A stretch of DNA of 64,000 nt. It comes from a virus. The stretch spans positions 1 to 64,000 of IMG/VR virus record IMGVR_UViG_3300043803_001357; one strand, given 5' to 3'. Positions 27,010-35,056 of the stretch are shown piece by piece (position 1 is the stretch's first letter; the number at the start of each line of letters is the position of its first letter). Both the position numbers and the translations under genes were made by a program. The notes beneath the pieces were generated by a model. The model searched no databases. It was not told the DNA's origin and was given only the letters and a program-made list of their open reading frames with translations.

Positions 27010-27442
27010 ATTCCAACATTTTATCGAACGATTCAAAAACGTATCTTCTATTTGCTTCTATCACATAACCTTCGTCTGTTTTATAGACGAAGGTTTTTCT
27101 TTTCTCGTTGACCATATCTAAAGATGGAACTTCTATTTCAGAAAACATTCTGTATTCATCATCTATACGAAAATTCATTTCACCCAATATATCAATTTCC
27201 GTAAAATCCCATCCGTTTGGATTATCTATATCTTCTAACTTAAACATTTTTTCTTCTTCAAAATTATCATTGTTTATAAAGTTAATTAATTTTGGAGACT
27301 TATAATTGTTGTAGCTATTATTCATAGAACGCACATCTGGGTTGGAATATGGAGTTTCGTCCCCAGTTCTTTTTATAAACTTATAATTGTCTTTTGTGGA
27401 ATTCATATGTTTAGCTAGATTTGGATTGAAATTATAGGCCAT
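26984..27442 (-). CDS. Hypothetical protein, minus strand, 152 aa
   Basis: Acidic soluble protein starting MAYNFNPNLAKHMNSTKD, with no recognised motif. It follows the DUF3008-like gene on the same strand with an 11-base overlap, supporting a two-gene operon. Its 3' end overlaps the convergent plus-strand gene by 26 bases, and its C-terminal coding sequence contains a plus-strand terminator hairpin. Whether it is a genuine gene depends largely on this operon logic; codon use looks normal for the window. Confidence 0.55.
   Translation of the reverse strand: MAYNFNPNLAKHMNSTKDNYKFIKRTGDETPYSNPDVRSMNNSYNNYKSPKLINFINNDNFEEEKMFKLEDIDNPNGWDFTEIDILGEMNFRIDDEYRMFSEIEVPSLDMVNEKRKTFVYKTDEGYVIEANRRYVFESFDKMLEFIDSIPMS
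27067..27102 (+). terminator. Rho-independent terminator embedded in antisense gene
   Basis: Perfect 11-base stem AACCTTCGTCT (27067-27077) / AGACGAAGGTT (27085-27095) with a seven-base loop, then a T-rich tail (TTTCTTTT). Oriented to stop plus-strand transcripts coming from the gene ending at 27009. It lies within the coding sequence of the minus-strand gene, where the opposite orientation lacks a T tract. Confidence 0.75.
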
Positions 27443-28025
27443 AAGAGTTAATTCTATCTATAAAGTCAGATAGGGTTTTTGTTTGTTCAGAATCTTTATT
27501 CTTATCCAAAGCAGTACTTAACATACTGAATATTTCTTTGTCTGGTTTATCAGGATAAGATCTTTGAATAAAACAAGCATATACAATTAAATTTTCATTT
27601 TTTTGATCTATGAGCTTTTTAAACACATATTTCTTGGTACTACCATTACTAAATATTTCAGTTTCTATTTTTGTATTTTCTGGTGGGTTAGGAATAAAAT
27701 TTGTTTTTCCAAATCCACTAAATCCCGCTTGTTTACTTTGAAAAGTTAACATTTCTTTTTTAGTAAACGCAATACCTTCATTTTCTTTTAGCACTTGGTT
27801 AAATGATTTGCCTTTAATGATATCAAAATCACTTAATGAATATTCTGCTTCATTAAGACTTTTCAATATTTCTTTCAATTTAACAAAGTGTTTTACACTA
27901 CTTGGTTTGATGGTACGTGCCATCTTACGAACTTGTGGTGAAACTTCTTTTGATTTGATTCCACCTTTTTGTAGTGCTCTTACCAATCTAAATAGTCTGG
28001 CTTGTTTTTCGCTTTTTGCAGGCAT
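27432..28025 (-). CDS. DUF3008-like N-terminal domain protein, minus strand
   Basis: The first ~50 residues (MPAKSEKQARLFRLVRALQK, then SPQVRKMARTIKPSSVKHF) resemble the small DUF3008-type proteins common in phages, starting MPAKSxxQxRLF. A further ~145 residues have no recognised motif and may be a separate domain. Function of the family is unknown. Transcribed divergently from the scaffold gene from a shared 155-base intergenic region; an ATATTTAT motif on this strand lies six bases before the ATG. Confidence 0.65.
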   Translation of the reverse strand: MPAKSEKQARLFRLVRALQKGGIKSKEVSPQVRKMARTIKPSSVKHFVKLKEILKSLNEAEYSLSDFDIIKGKSFNQVLKENEGIAFTKKEMLTFQSKQAGFSGFGKTNFIPNPPENTKIETEIFSNGSTKKYVFKKLIDQKNENLIVYACFIQRSYPDKPDKEIFSMLSTALDKNKDSEQTKTLSDFIDRINSYGL

Positions 28026-28031
28026 ATATCA

Positions 28032-28039
28032 ATAAATAT
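28032..28039 (-). promoter_or_regulatory. ATATTTAT promoter-like motif, minus strand
   Basis: The octamer reads ATATTTAT on the minus strand, six bases upstream of the ATG at 28025. With the plus-strand copy at 28071 it forms a divergent promoter pair. Confidence 0.5.
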
Positions 28040-28070
28040 AAAATATTTTCATTTGTTTCAATTTTAAATT

Positions 28071-28078
28071 ATATTTAT
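28071..28078 (+). promoter_or_regulatory. ATATTTAT promoter-like motif for scaffold gene
   Basis: This copy lies 102 bases before the scaffold ATG, the longest leader in the window. The leader holds a small hairpin (ACATCA/TGATGT near 28087) and an AAAGG Shine-Dalgarno-like site near 28163. Confidence 0.5.
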
Positions 28079-28180
28079 TATTCAAATACATCATTCTTTG
28101 ATGTCACATACATTTATCTTCTTTGGAGTTCTTCAATAGCTTCACCAACAAATAACAATAAGAAAGGCAGAAATATAATT

Positions 28181-29257
28181 ATGAGCGATCTATTAAAAGA
28201 AAGCATTGCGGATGCAAAGGCTGTACGTGAAACAGCATTGGCAAATGCAAAGACCTTCCTCGAAGAAAGTTTTGCAAACAGTATGAAAGAAATGTTTGCA
28301 GATAAACTCAAGGAAGAAATGGCAGAAGAAACCGAAGCACCAGAAGGTGAAGAAGGCAAGATTGAAGAAAAACTTGCATCTTCTAACATTGGTAAGGATG
28401 ACAGCAATGTTGCTACAAAACAACACCCAACCAAACCATCACCAGCTTCAAATAAAAACACAACTCCAGCAGGTAAGCAAGAATTCGACGTAAAGCTTGA
28501 AGAAGAAGCTGCCGTTGAAGAAGGTGCTGAAGTAACTAGTGAAGAACTAGACGAAATTCTAGCAGAACTAGAAGGTGAAGTAGTATCCGAAGGAGATTCC
28601 GACGATGCCGGTGAATCTGATGATTCAATGGAAGAAGAAATTAATCTAGACGAACTTCTAGCAGAACTAGAAGGCGAAGATCCAGCAGCTGCACCAGCAC
28701 CTGCTCCAGCTCCAGAAGCTCCTGTTGCTCCAGCCGCTCCAGCTGCTGAAGTACCAGCTCCAGCCCCAGCTCAAGTTCCATCTCCTTCAGAAGGTGAATA
28801 CTCAGAAGAAGTATCCGCTGAAGAAATGGCAGAAGCTCTAGTAGCTATCAACGAAGAAAACGAACAACTAAAGTCTCAATTGAGCGAACACATCAAGACT
28901 GTAAAGTATTTGAAGAGTGTTCTATCTGAAACAAATCTATTGAATGCTAAGTTGCTCTACACCAACAAATTGTTCAAAGGTAAAGCTCTTACCGAAGATC
29001 AAAAGTTGAAGATCATCAACACTTTCGACTTGACCAAGAATATTCGTGAAGTCAAGTTGGCATATACAGTTTTAGCCGAATCACTTAATTCCGGTGCATC
29101 AGTTGTCAAGAAAAAGACCAATACAACTGCTCAAACTATCACCGAAGGTTTGGCAAGCAAACCAGTATCCAGTACAAAGCCTGATTCTACCATTGTAGAA
29201 CCTCAAGCTGAAGTAATGGCTTCAAGATTCCAAAAACTCGCAGGAATCAAGAAGTAA
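28181..29257 (+). CDS. Prohead scaffolding protein (gp22-like)
   Basis: Internal scaffold around which the capsid shell assembles, later digested by the prohead protease. The 358-residue product is strongly acidic, with helical ends and an Ala/Pro linker (~165-200). It starts MSDLLKESIADAKAVRETAL; two near-repeats, LDEILAELEGE and LDELLAELEGE, fit LLxE-type protease sites. The C-terminus MASRFQKLAGIKK resembles gp22-type ends. The open frame extends upstream to 28016 but that part reads like non-coding leader, so the ATG at 28181 was chosen. Directly followed by the capsid gene. Confidence 0.88.
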   Translation: MSDLLKESIADAKAVRETALANAKTFLEESFANSMKEMFADKLKEEMAEETEAPEGEEGKIEEKLASSNIGKDDSNVATKQHPTKPSPASNKNTTPAGKQEFDVKLEEEAAVEEGAEVTSEELDEILAELEGEVVSEGDSDDAGESDDSMEEEINLDELLAELEGEDPAAAPAPAPAPEAPVAPAAPAAEVPAPAPAQVPSPSEGEYSEEVSAEEMAEALVAINEENEQLKSQLSEHIKTVKYLKSVLSETNLLNAKLLYTNKLFKGKALTEDQKLKIINTFDLTKNIREVKLAYTVLAESLNSGASVVKKKTNTTAQTITEGLASKPVSSTKPDSTIVEPQAEVMASRFQKLAGIKK

Positions 29258-29309
29258 TTAGTTTGCGAGTAAAAACCTAACAGTAATTAATATAGAAAGA
29301 AACAAAAAT

Positions 29310-31136
29310 ATGAGTATGGATGTAAAAAGTCTATTGACAGGAAATATGAATCCACAAGCCAAATTGATGGCTGAAACACGTGGACTACAATCCAAGTGGG
29401 AAAAGACAGGCCTCCTAGAAGGTTGCCAAGGTGTTGAAAAAGCACATATGTCAATCCTATTGGAAAACCAAGCAAAACAATTGCTTGACGAAGCAACCAC
29501 CACCGGTACCTCTACCAGTTCAGAACAATGGGCTGGTGTAGCTCTACCATTGGTACGTCGTGTATTCGCTGAAATCGCCGCTAAGGAATTCGTCAGCGTA
29601 CAACCAATGAATCTACCATCTGGTCTAATTTTCTATCTAGACTTCAAGTATGGTACAACCGCTCCTGGTAGTGATTTGCGTAACTTGAACAACGGTAGTT
29701 CCGTAACTACCCGTGCAGGTAAGCAATTGAACGACAGTTTGTTTGGTGGTACAGGTAAGAAGTTGGGTTCAACTGATGACGCAGTACGTGGTCTATACGG
29801 TCAAGGTGCTTTTGCTTATTCAGTTCGTCCAGTAAGTAGCTCTGCTATTACCCTAGCTAAGAGTGCAACTGCAACCGCAACTGGTAACACCATCCAAACC
29901 GCTTCTTGGAACGACGTTCAATTTGCTGCTGAATTAAGCGCATCTGTCGTAGCTAAGAAGTTGTTCAAGGTTATCTTGAACCACGACGACAACACCACTG
30001 GTGTTGCTGGTCAAGGATATATGTACAACGTTGACTTGAACGCAGTACGTTCATTCAACTTGATTTCAGGTTCAGTTGCACCAACTTCTCTAAGAAGCAA
30101 TGGTTTGGTATTGAACACCTATTCAAAAGCAATTAACACTGGTAGTTTGAGCAATCCATTCTATCAATCCGTATATATCGTATCCGCTTCTAATAGCGCA
30201 TTCGGTGGTGCAGCAAGCAACGTTAAGTTGATCTATAGTCTACAACCTACCGATAACCTACGTGGTGACTTCGAAGCTGGTAAGACCCCAGGTGAAGGTT
30301 CCGGTACCGCTGGTAACGTTCCTACACAAAGCATCGATACTGATATCAGTATCCCAGAAGTAAACTTGGTACTAAACAGCGAACCAATCGTTGCTAAGAC
30401 CCGTAAGTTGAAAGCAGTCTGGACCCCAGAATTGGCTCAAGACTTGAACGCATATCACTCCATCGACGCAGAAGCAGAACTTACTGCTCTATTGAGTGAA
30501 TATGTATCTATGGAAATCGATCTTGAAATCCTAGACATGTTGAACGAAGCCGTTCAAGGCATAACAACCGAAGCTTGGTCCGCCCAAATCGGTGTTGAAT
30601 TCAGCAAGGGATTGAATGCAACTACTGGTGAAGCAATCTTCACACGTAATGCAAACAGTTCACCAAACCGTACTGCTTACGTAAAGAGCACTTGGTTCCA
30701 AACTCTTGGAAACAAGATCCAAAAGGTATCTAACACAATCCAAAAATTGACCCTACGTGGTGGTGCAAACTTCTTGGTCGTAAGTCCAGACGTTGCAACT
30801 ATCCTAGAATCAATCCCAGGATATGTAGTAAACACTGATGGTGATCAAGCTAAGTTCGCAATGGGCGTAAGCCGCGTTGGTAGCTTTGCTTCTCGCTTCC
30901 AAGTTTACAAGAACCCATACATGACCGATAACGTAGTATTGGTTGGTTTCCGTGGAAACAACTTCCTAGAAACCGGTGCTGTATATGCTCCATATATCCC
31001 ACTAATCCAAACTCCATTGGTCTATGATCCAGTGAACTTCACTCCACGTAGAGGCGTAATGACCCGCTACGCTAAGAAGGTAGTGCGCCCAGAGTTCTAT
31101 GGAAAAGTTATTATCGGCGATCTCGATACCGTATAA
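29310..31136 (+). CDS. Major capsid protein (gp23-like)
   Basis: The 608-residue product forms the head shell. T4-type features include AGVALPLVRRVFAEIAAKEF near 70-95, a phrase characteristic of gp23, and RGVMTRYAKKVVRPEFYGK near the C-terminus. The N-terminal ~60 residues should be removed by the prohead protease; KQLLDEATTT gives a plausible LLDE cleavage site. Codon choice (CTA/TTG leucine, C-ending codons) is more selective than in neighbouring genes, as in highly expressed genes. A strong terminator follows. Confidence 0.94.
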   Translation: MSMDVKSLLTGNMNPQAKLMAETRGLQSKWEKTGLLEGCQGVEKAHMSILLENQAKQLLDEATTTGTSTSSEQWAGVALPLVRRVFAEIAAKEFVSVQPMNLPSGLIFYLDFKYGTTAPGSDLRNLNNGSSVTTRAGKQLNDSLFGGTGKKLGSTDDAVRGLYGQGAFAYSVRPVSSSAITLAKSATATATGNTIQTASWNDVQFAAELSASVVAKKLFKVILNHDDNTTGVAGQGYMYNVDLNAVRSFNLISGSVAPTSLRSNGLVLNTYSKAINTGSLSNPFYQSVYIVSASNSAFGGAASNVKLIYSLQPTDNLRGDFEAGKTPGEGSGTAGNVPTQSIDTDISIPEVNLVLNSEPIVAKTRKLKAVWTPELAQDLNAYHSIDAEAELTALLSEYVSMEIDLEILDMLNEAVQGITTEAWSAQIGVEFSKGLNATTGEAIFTRNANSSPNRTAYVKSTWFQTLGNKIQKVSNTIQKLTLRGGANFLVVSPDVATILESIPGYVVNTDGDQAKFAMGVSRVGSFASRFQVYKNPYMTDNVVLVGFRGNNFLETGAVYAPYIPLIQTPLVYDPVNFTPRRGVMTRYAKKVVRPEFYGKVIIGDLDTV

Positions 31137-31160
31137 TACTTAGTAGAAATAAAATAACTC

Positions 31161-31190
31161 AAAAACCCCAACGAAAGTTGGGGTTTTTTC
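31161..31190 (+). terminator. Rho-independent terminator after capsid gene
   Basis: Twelve-base stem AAAAACCCCAAC / GTTGGGGTTTTT with a GAAA tetraloop and a run of T. It lies 25 bases after the capsid stop. Confidence 0.92.
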
Positions 31191-31209
31191 TTGCACTAAT
31201 AAAAAATAA

Positions 31210-31238
31210 TTGACATTACCATAGAACTTGTATATACT
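31210..31238 (+). promoter_or_regulatory. Sigma70-like promoter for homing endonuclease
   Basis: TTGACA (31210-31215), 17-base spacer, TATACT (31233-31238): one mismatch from consensus. The ATG follows eight bases after the -10 box, so the mRNA should be nearly leaderless. Confidence 0.82.
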
Positions 31239-31246
31239 TATATTAT

Positions 31247-31990
31247 ATGAAAAGTGGTATATACAAAATTACAAATGTTAAGAATGGCAAGTTTTATATT
31301 GGTTCTGCTAAAGATATTGATCGTCGTTGGTGGGAACATAAAAATGATTTAAAAAAGAATAAACATAAGAATCCTAAATTACAACACGCTTGGGATTTTT
31401 ACGGGGAAAACAGTTTTGAATTTATTATATTAGAAAATGTAATAGAATGTGAATTGTTTAAACGAGAACAATTTTATTTAGATATGTTTAAACCCTATAT
31501 GCGTGATATAGGTTATAATATTACCCCAACCGCAAGTGGAGGCGATAATTTTACACATAATCCTGATAAAGAAGAAACTCGTCAGTTACTATCTGATATT
31601 AATCTAGGAGCTAAAAATCCTATGCACGGTAAAAAGCATAGTGATGAGGCTAAAGAAAGGCAACGTGATCGTGCTGTAGGACGTTATACTTTGGAGTGGT
31701 TTGTTGACAAGTATGGTATTGACAGTGGTACACTTAAGTACAAGGAGAGAAATGACAAATTGGCTAATCGTAATATTAATTACAGTTATGATAATGGATT
31801 AAAAGGCAAAAAGCGTGGTGCTATGAGTGATGAAATGAAACGTAAGATTAGTGAACAAAAGAGAAATTTTGCGCTTAGAAAGAATGAATTTGTTGATGAT
31901 TTAAAGAGTGGTAGTTTTACTAACAATGCATTAAGTGAGAAGTATGGAGTATCATTAACCACGATCAAATTACATAAAAGAAAATATTAG
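31247..31990 (+). CDS. GIY-YIG homing endonuclease
   Basis: A free-standing mobile endonuclease. The N-terminal GIY-YIG domain shows GIY at residues 4-6, YIG at 17-19, Arg27 and a catalytic-type Glu74 (KREQFYLD). Two NUMOD3-like DNA-binding segments follow (NPMHGKKHSDEAKERQ and GAMSDEMKRKISEQ), and the C-terminus (ALSEKYGVSLTTIKLHKRK) looks like a helix-turn-helix. It sits between the capsid terminator and the minus-strand island with its own sigma70-like promoter, as expected for an element inserted next to a conserved gene. It probably cuts related phage genomes lacking it to spread by recombination. Confidence 0.88.
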   Translation: MKSGIYKITNVKNGKFYIGSAKDIDRRWWEHKNDLKKNKHKNPKLQHAWDFYGENSFEFIILENVIECELFKREQFYLDMFKPYMRDIGYNITPTASGGDNFTHNPDKEETRQLLSDINLGAKNPMHGKKHSDEAKERQRDRAVGRYTLEWFVDKYGIDSGTLKYKERNDKLANRNINYSYDNGLKGKKRGAMSDEMKRKISEQKRNFALRKNEFVDDLKSGSFTNNALSEKYGVSLTTIKLHKRKY

Positions 31991-31992
31991 TT

Positions 31993-32241
31993 TTATTTTA
32001 TTTCCCAAGGAAAATGTCCACTTAAAATACAAACAATCCAAAATTTACATCTACATATAAAACTTACAAAGTATAATCTTATAAGTCCAATTATTACTTT
32101 GATCCACATATATTCCCAATGTCTAAATTGTTTATTTTGCGTAAATAAATTAATAATAAACAGTTTCGGGTTTGTTTTTACGAATAATAAATCTTCTTTG
32201 TATCTGGATTTTACATCCTTTAATGTAATATAGTCTTTCAT
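31993..32241 (-). CDS. Small membrane protein, 82 aa
   Basis: Begins MKDYITLKDVKSRYKED and has one or two hydrophobic segments in its C-terminal half (WIKVIIGLIRLYFVSFIC, then FWIVCIL). It starts four bases after the stop of the Mom-like gene and so ends the minus-strand operon. It converges on the endonuclease gene with only two bases between stops. Function unknown; a membrane role is inferred from hydrophobicity. Confidence 0.5.
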   Translation of the reverse strand: MKDYITLKDVKSRYKEDLLFVKTNPKLFIINLFTQNKQFRHWEYMWIKVIIGLIRLYFVSFICRCKFWIVCILSGHFPWEIK

Positions 32242-32245
32242 ATTT

Positions 32246-33019
32246 TTATTCGAAAAATTCGTTGGTAGATGTTACAACGATTTCTTGTACTTCTTCTTTG
32301 AACGAAGTATCTTTGGGGTAAGGTAGAACTTTATGTTTAAGAGATTTAGTCAACTTTTTATTTTCTATTTTGTTACTGATAAACTTGATATAACGATGTT
32401 TACCACTTTCTCGTTTGCGCCAGAATGTTCTACCAATACGTTCTTTTAGTTTATCTACGCTGTGTGTTTTCCATCTTGAATATACACTTCTGCTGTGTAT
32501 CCAATCATAGTTAGGAGGACCAACTAAACTAACACTATAGTTAGGCATTATAGCGATATCTACATAGTTATCGCCTTGATATAGAAAGCCAGTTGCTTGA
32601 TAGATTGTGCCTGCGTGTCCAGCTTCACTATCCGCATAACTGAGAATACATTTGATGTGGGGATATTCAGTATTTAATAATCTAAAGCTTTCAGCTATAC
32701 AATAACTTTCTATATTTTTACCATAACCATCTGCAATCCACAGTCGTGTTAATTCTAACACATTGTTATTAGTAAGTAGTGAAGAGATACTGGTACTAGC
32801 ATTTCTACCCACGGCGTTTCCATATACTAATACACCTATTAATCGTTCGTTAAAACCACCAAAGAATGTACTCTCTACATATTCTTTATAGTATACTCCA
32901 TAAGCTACAGTACAAAGAGACCACTTGTGTGTATAATGATTCTTTTCAATAAGAGTTTTTGCAACATTCTTATTGATGCTTTTGATGTAAATTAATGTGG
33001 GGTCAAAATACTCCGACAT
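32246..33019 (-). CDS. Mom-like DNA modification protein (GNAT-fold)
   Basis: The 257-residue protein resembles the phage Mu Mom family: N-terminal IEKNHYTHKWS, then VLELTRLWIADGYGKNIESY, then SYADSEAGHAGTIYQATGF. Mom-type proteins have a GNAT-like fold and convert adenine in DNA to an N6-carbamoylmethyl form, protecting phage DNA from restriction enzymes. The C-terminal ~90 residues are basic and could contact DNA. It has its own sigma70-like promoter ending six bases before the ATG, suggesting early expression. A generic acetyltransferase is the alternative. Confidence 0.72.
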   Translation of the reverse strand: MSEYFDPTLIYIKSINKNVAKTLIEKNHYTHKWSLCTVAYGVYYKEYVESTFFGGFNERLIGVLVYGNAVGRNASTSISSLLTNNNVLELTRLWIADGYGKNIESYCIAESFRLLNTEYPHIKCILSYADSEAGHAGTIYQATGFLYQGDNYVDIAIMPNYSVSLVGPPNYDWIHSRSVYSRWKTHSVDKLKERIGRTFWRKRESGKHRYIKFISNKIENKKLTKSLKHKVLPYPKDTSFKEEVQEIVVTSTNEFFE

Positions 33020-33025
33020 TATTTC

Positions 33026-33053
33026 AGTATAACCATATAACTCTAACTGTCAA
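33026..33053 (-). promoter_or_regulatory. Sigma70-like promoter for Mom-like gene
   Basis: On the minus strand, TTGACA (33053-33048), 16-base spacer, TATACT (33031-33026). Only six bases separate the -10 box from the ATG at 33019. Confidence 0.8.
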
Positions 33054-33056
33054 GAT

Positions 33057-33269
33057 TTATATTATATAAAAAAGACCTTTGGAATTATATACTACAGTTC
33101 TAATTTTGGTAGCATTAATCTTATTGATACCAAGTCTATCTATTACTTGAAATGGATCAGGGTGATTATTTATAGGAGCTGCCATAACTCTATCCTTTAT
33201 TTTGTATACATCCAAGTCTGTATTAACAATACTTGGATGATATTGTCTTACTAAAGGCATTGTTCTCAT
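33057..33269 (-). CDS. Hypothetical protein, 70 aa
   Basis: A short protein starting MRTMPLVRQYHPSIVNTD, with no membrane segment or known motif. Its ATG overlaps the stop of the ankyrin-cyclase gene (ATGA), so it is likely translated by coupling and belongs to that operon. It ends just before the promoter of the Mom-like gene. Confidence 0.5.
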   Translation of the reverse strand: MRTMPLVRQYHPSIVNTDLDVYKIKDRVMAAPINNHPDPFQVIDRLGINKINATKIRTVVYNSKGLFYII

Positions 33270-35041
33270 ACTGGTTTATTTGTTGTTGGTTCTGCTTTCT
33301 TTACTCTACTAGATGGAAATGATTTGTTACCAAAATCACTACCGTGTAAACTATACAAATGCATAACTACACCGTGTTTTACAACCACATCCCCCAAGTC
33401 ATTTACTAATACATATGGTGGTCTATCATATTTTAACATTACTGCTGAACTAACCAACAAATGATTGCTTTCACCTGCATCCATTACTCTTTGAGCATAG
33501 TTGATACCATCACCACTGATATTGAGATTGCCATTAATATCTTCCATTGGTATTACAGGTCCACAATGTACACCCATTCTCATTTGTAAATCCGGTCTAT
33601 CCTTTACTGCTTTAGCTATAGTAACTGCACAATTCATTGCATCTTCCAAATAAGTAAAGAATCCCAATACCATACCGTCACCAGTAGGTAATATAATTAA
33701 CTTTTCAAGCGCATTAGCTGTTTTGTATTGCATTGTAGACTTAACCAATGCACCCAAATCTTTACAAGCCTTCTTTTGTTCATCTGTTGTTTTCTTACTA
33801 TAAGCAACAATATCCATAAAGAATATATAACCTTCTTGTTCTACGTCCAATTGCAATCTACCAGATTTGACTTCTACATCAACTTGTTCAACTTTCTTGA
33901 CAACTTGTTTGACGGGTTTAACAACTTCTACCTTCTTTTCTTCTTTCTTTTCTACCACTGGAATATCTTTAAGTTTCAAGAAATCTTTCCAGTTAATTTT
34001 CTTAGCTGGTGCATCTTTTTTCTTTGGTTCTTTTGATGCTTGTTCTTCTTCGTGTTTCTTTATTGCAGCTTCTTCACGATTACGTTTTTCAACAAACAAT
34101 GCAATTTGCTTTTTAACTTCATCTGTGATGTATATGTTTACATCTTTTCCACCACCACCAATATCGTGTTTCTTTTTTCTTTGAGCACCTTTGGATTGCA
34201 GATATGTTTGCATTTCTACATTACCCGTCTTAAATGCCAAATCCAACGGAGCAATTTCACCTTTGAAATCTGCACCGTTAACATTCGCACCCAAATGTAC
34301 CAAAAATTCCACCATATCAACATCGTTAGCGTTAACGGCATAATGTAGTGGCATCCATCCATTCTTTTCATCTCTGCCATTGATTTTACCATCTTTATCA
34401 AAGAACGATTGTACACCTTCAAAATCTCCTGTTTCTGCGCAGAAATGAATACTAACACCTCCTGCGGATTTAGCACCGTACTTATTCAATAACTTAACAA
34501 TGTCACCTCTATTGGTATTGGATAGTACGTCAATAGGATTATTTTTACCCAAGAAATCTTTCTTGTTAACATCAGCTCCTCTTACAATTAGATATTCAAC
34601 CAAGTGTTTTTGTCCGTAATTTACTGCATAATGTAGTGCGGTCCAACCTTTGCCAGCGTCAACTTCATTGATATCAAATCCCTTGTCTAACATTTCTTCA
34701 ATAGAAACGATATCACCATTTTTTGCGGCTAAATGGAAACTACTACCGCTACTGTATTTTGCACCTCTTTGTTGTAGTATTTCTGCGATATTTTTAAAAC
34801 CTTTTTGTTCAGCTACATCCAGTGCTGTATTTTTACTGGTCCAATCTTTACAGTTGGGATCTGCACCGTGATTTAACAGTAGTTTTACGATTTCCACTTG
34901 ATTTTCTTCTACAGCAACAACCAATGGTGGATTGCCTGTATCATCGTCTCTTTGATTGACATCTACTTTTTCTTTTTCGATACAGTTGTAGACGTTATCG
35001 TATAACCCACGTTTGATGTGGGTAAAAATGTTAATAGCCAT
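33266..35041 (-). CDS. Ankyrin-repeat protein fused to class III nucleotide cyclase domain
   Basis: Residues ~30-290 form about seven to eight ankyrin repeats (e.g. GWTALHYAVNYGQKHLVEYL, GWMPLHYAVNANDVDMVEFL). A charged Lys/Glu/Val linker (~300-400) leads to a class III cyclase domain at 403-565. Catalytic residues are in place: metal-binding Asp410 (FMDIVAYS) and Asp455 (PTGDG), and Asn514 plus Arg518 (INYAQR) for ribose and transition-state contacts. The lysine expected before TGDG in adenylate cyclases is replaced (LPTGDG), so the base used is uncertain. The ankyrins may sense a host or phage protein. The operon continues from the MscS-like gene 15 bases upstream. Confidence 0.85.
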   Translation of the reverse strand: MAINIFTHIKRGLYDNVYNCIEKEKVDVNQRDDDTGNPPLVVAVEENQVEIVKLLLNHGADPNCKDWTSKNTALDVAEQKGFKNIAEILQQRGAKYSSGSSFHLAAKNGDIVSIEEMLDKGFDINEVDAGKGWTALHYAVNYGQKHLVEYLIVRGADVNKKDFLGKNNPIDVLSNTNRGDIVKLLNKYGAKSAGGVSIHFCAETGDFEGVQSFFDKDGKINGRDEKNGWMPLHYAVNANDVDMVEFLVHLGANVNGADFKGEIAPLDLAFKTGNVEMQTYLQSKGAQRKKKHDIGGGGKDVNIYITDEVKKQIALFVEKRNREEAAIKKHEEEQASKEPKKKDAPAKKINWKDFLKLKDIPVVEKKEEKKVEVVKPVKQVVKKVEQVDVEVKSGRLQLDVEQEGYIFFMDIVAYSKKTTDEQKKACKDLGALVKSTMQYKTANALEKLIILPTGDGMVLGFFTYLEDAMNCAVTIAKAVKDRPDLQMRMGVHCGPVIPMEDINGNLNISGDGINYAQRVMDAGESNHLLVSSAVMLKYDRPPYVLVNDLGDVVVKHGVVMHLYSLHGSDFGNKSFPSSRVKKAEPTTNKPV

Positions 35042-35056
35042 AGTTTAATTAGTAAA

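Noticed and set aside
28016-28180. N-terminal extension of the scaffold frame
   Set aside because: It overlaps the divergent promoter region and reads as hydrophobic non-conserved sequence; the ATG at 28181 with a Shine-Dalgarno-like site gives a normal gp22-like start.
33728-34348. Phe/Ser-rich plus-strand open frames opposite the ankyrin-cyclase gene
   Set aside because: They are antisense to the Lys/Glu-rich linker; composition is explained by the complementary strand.
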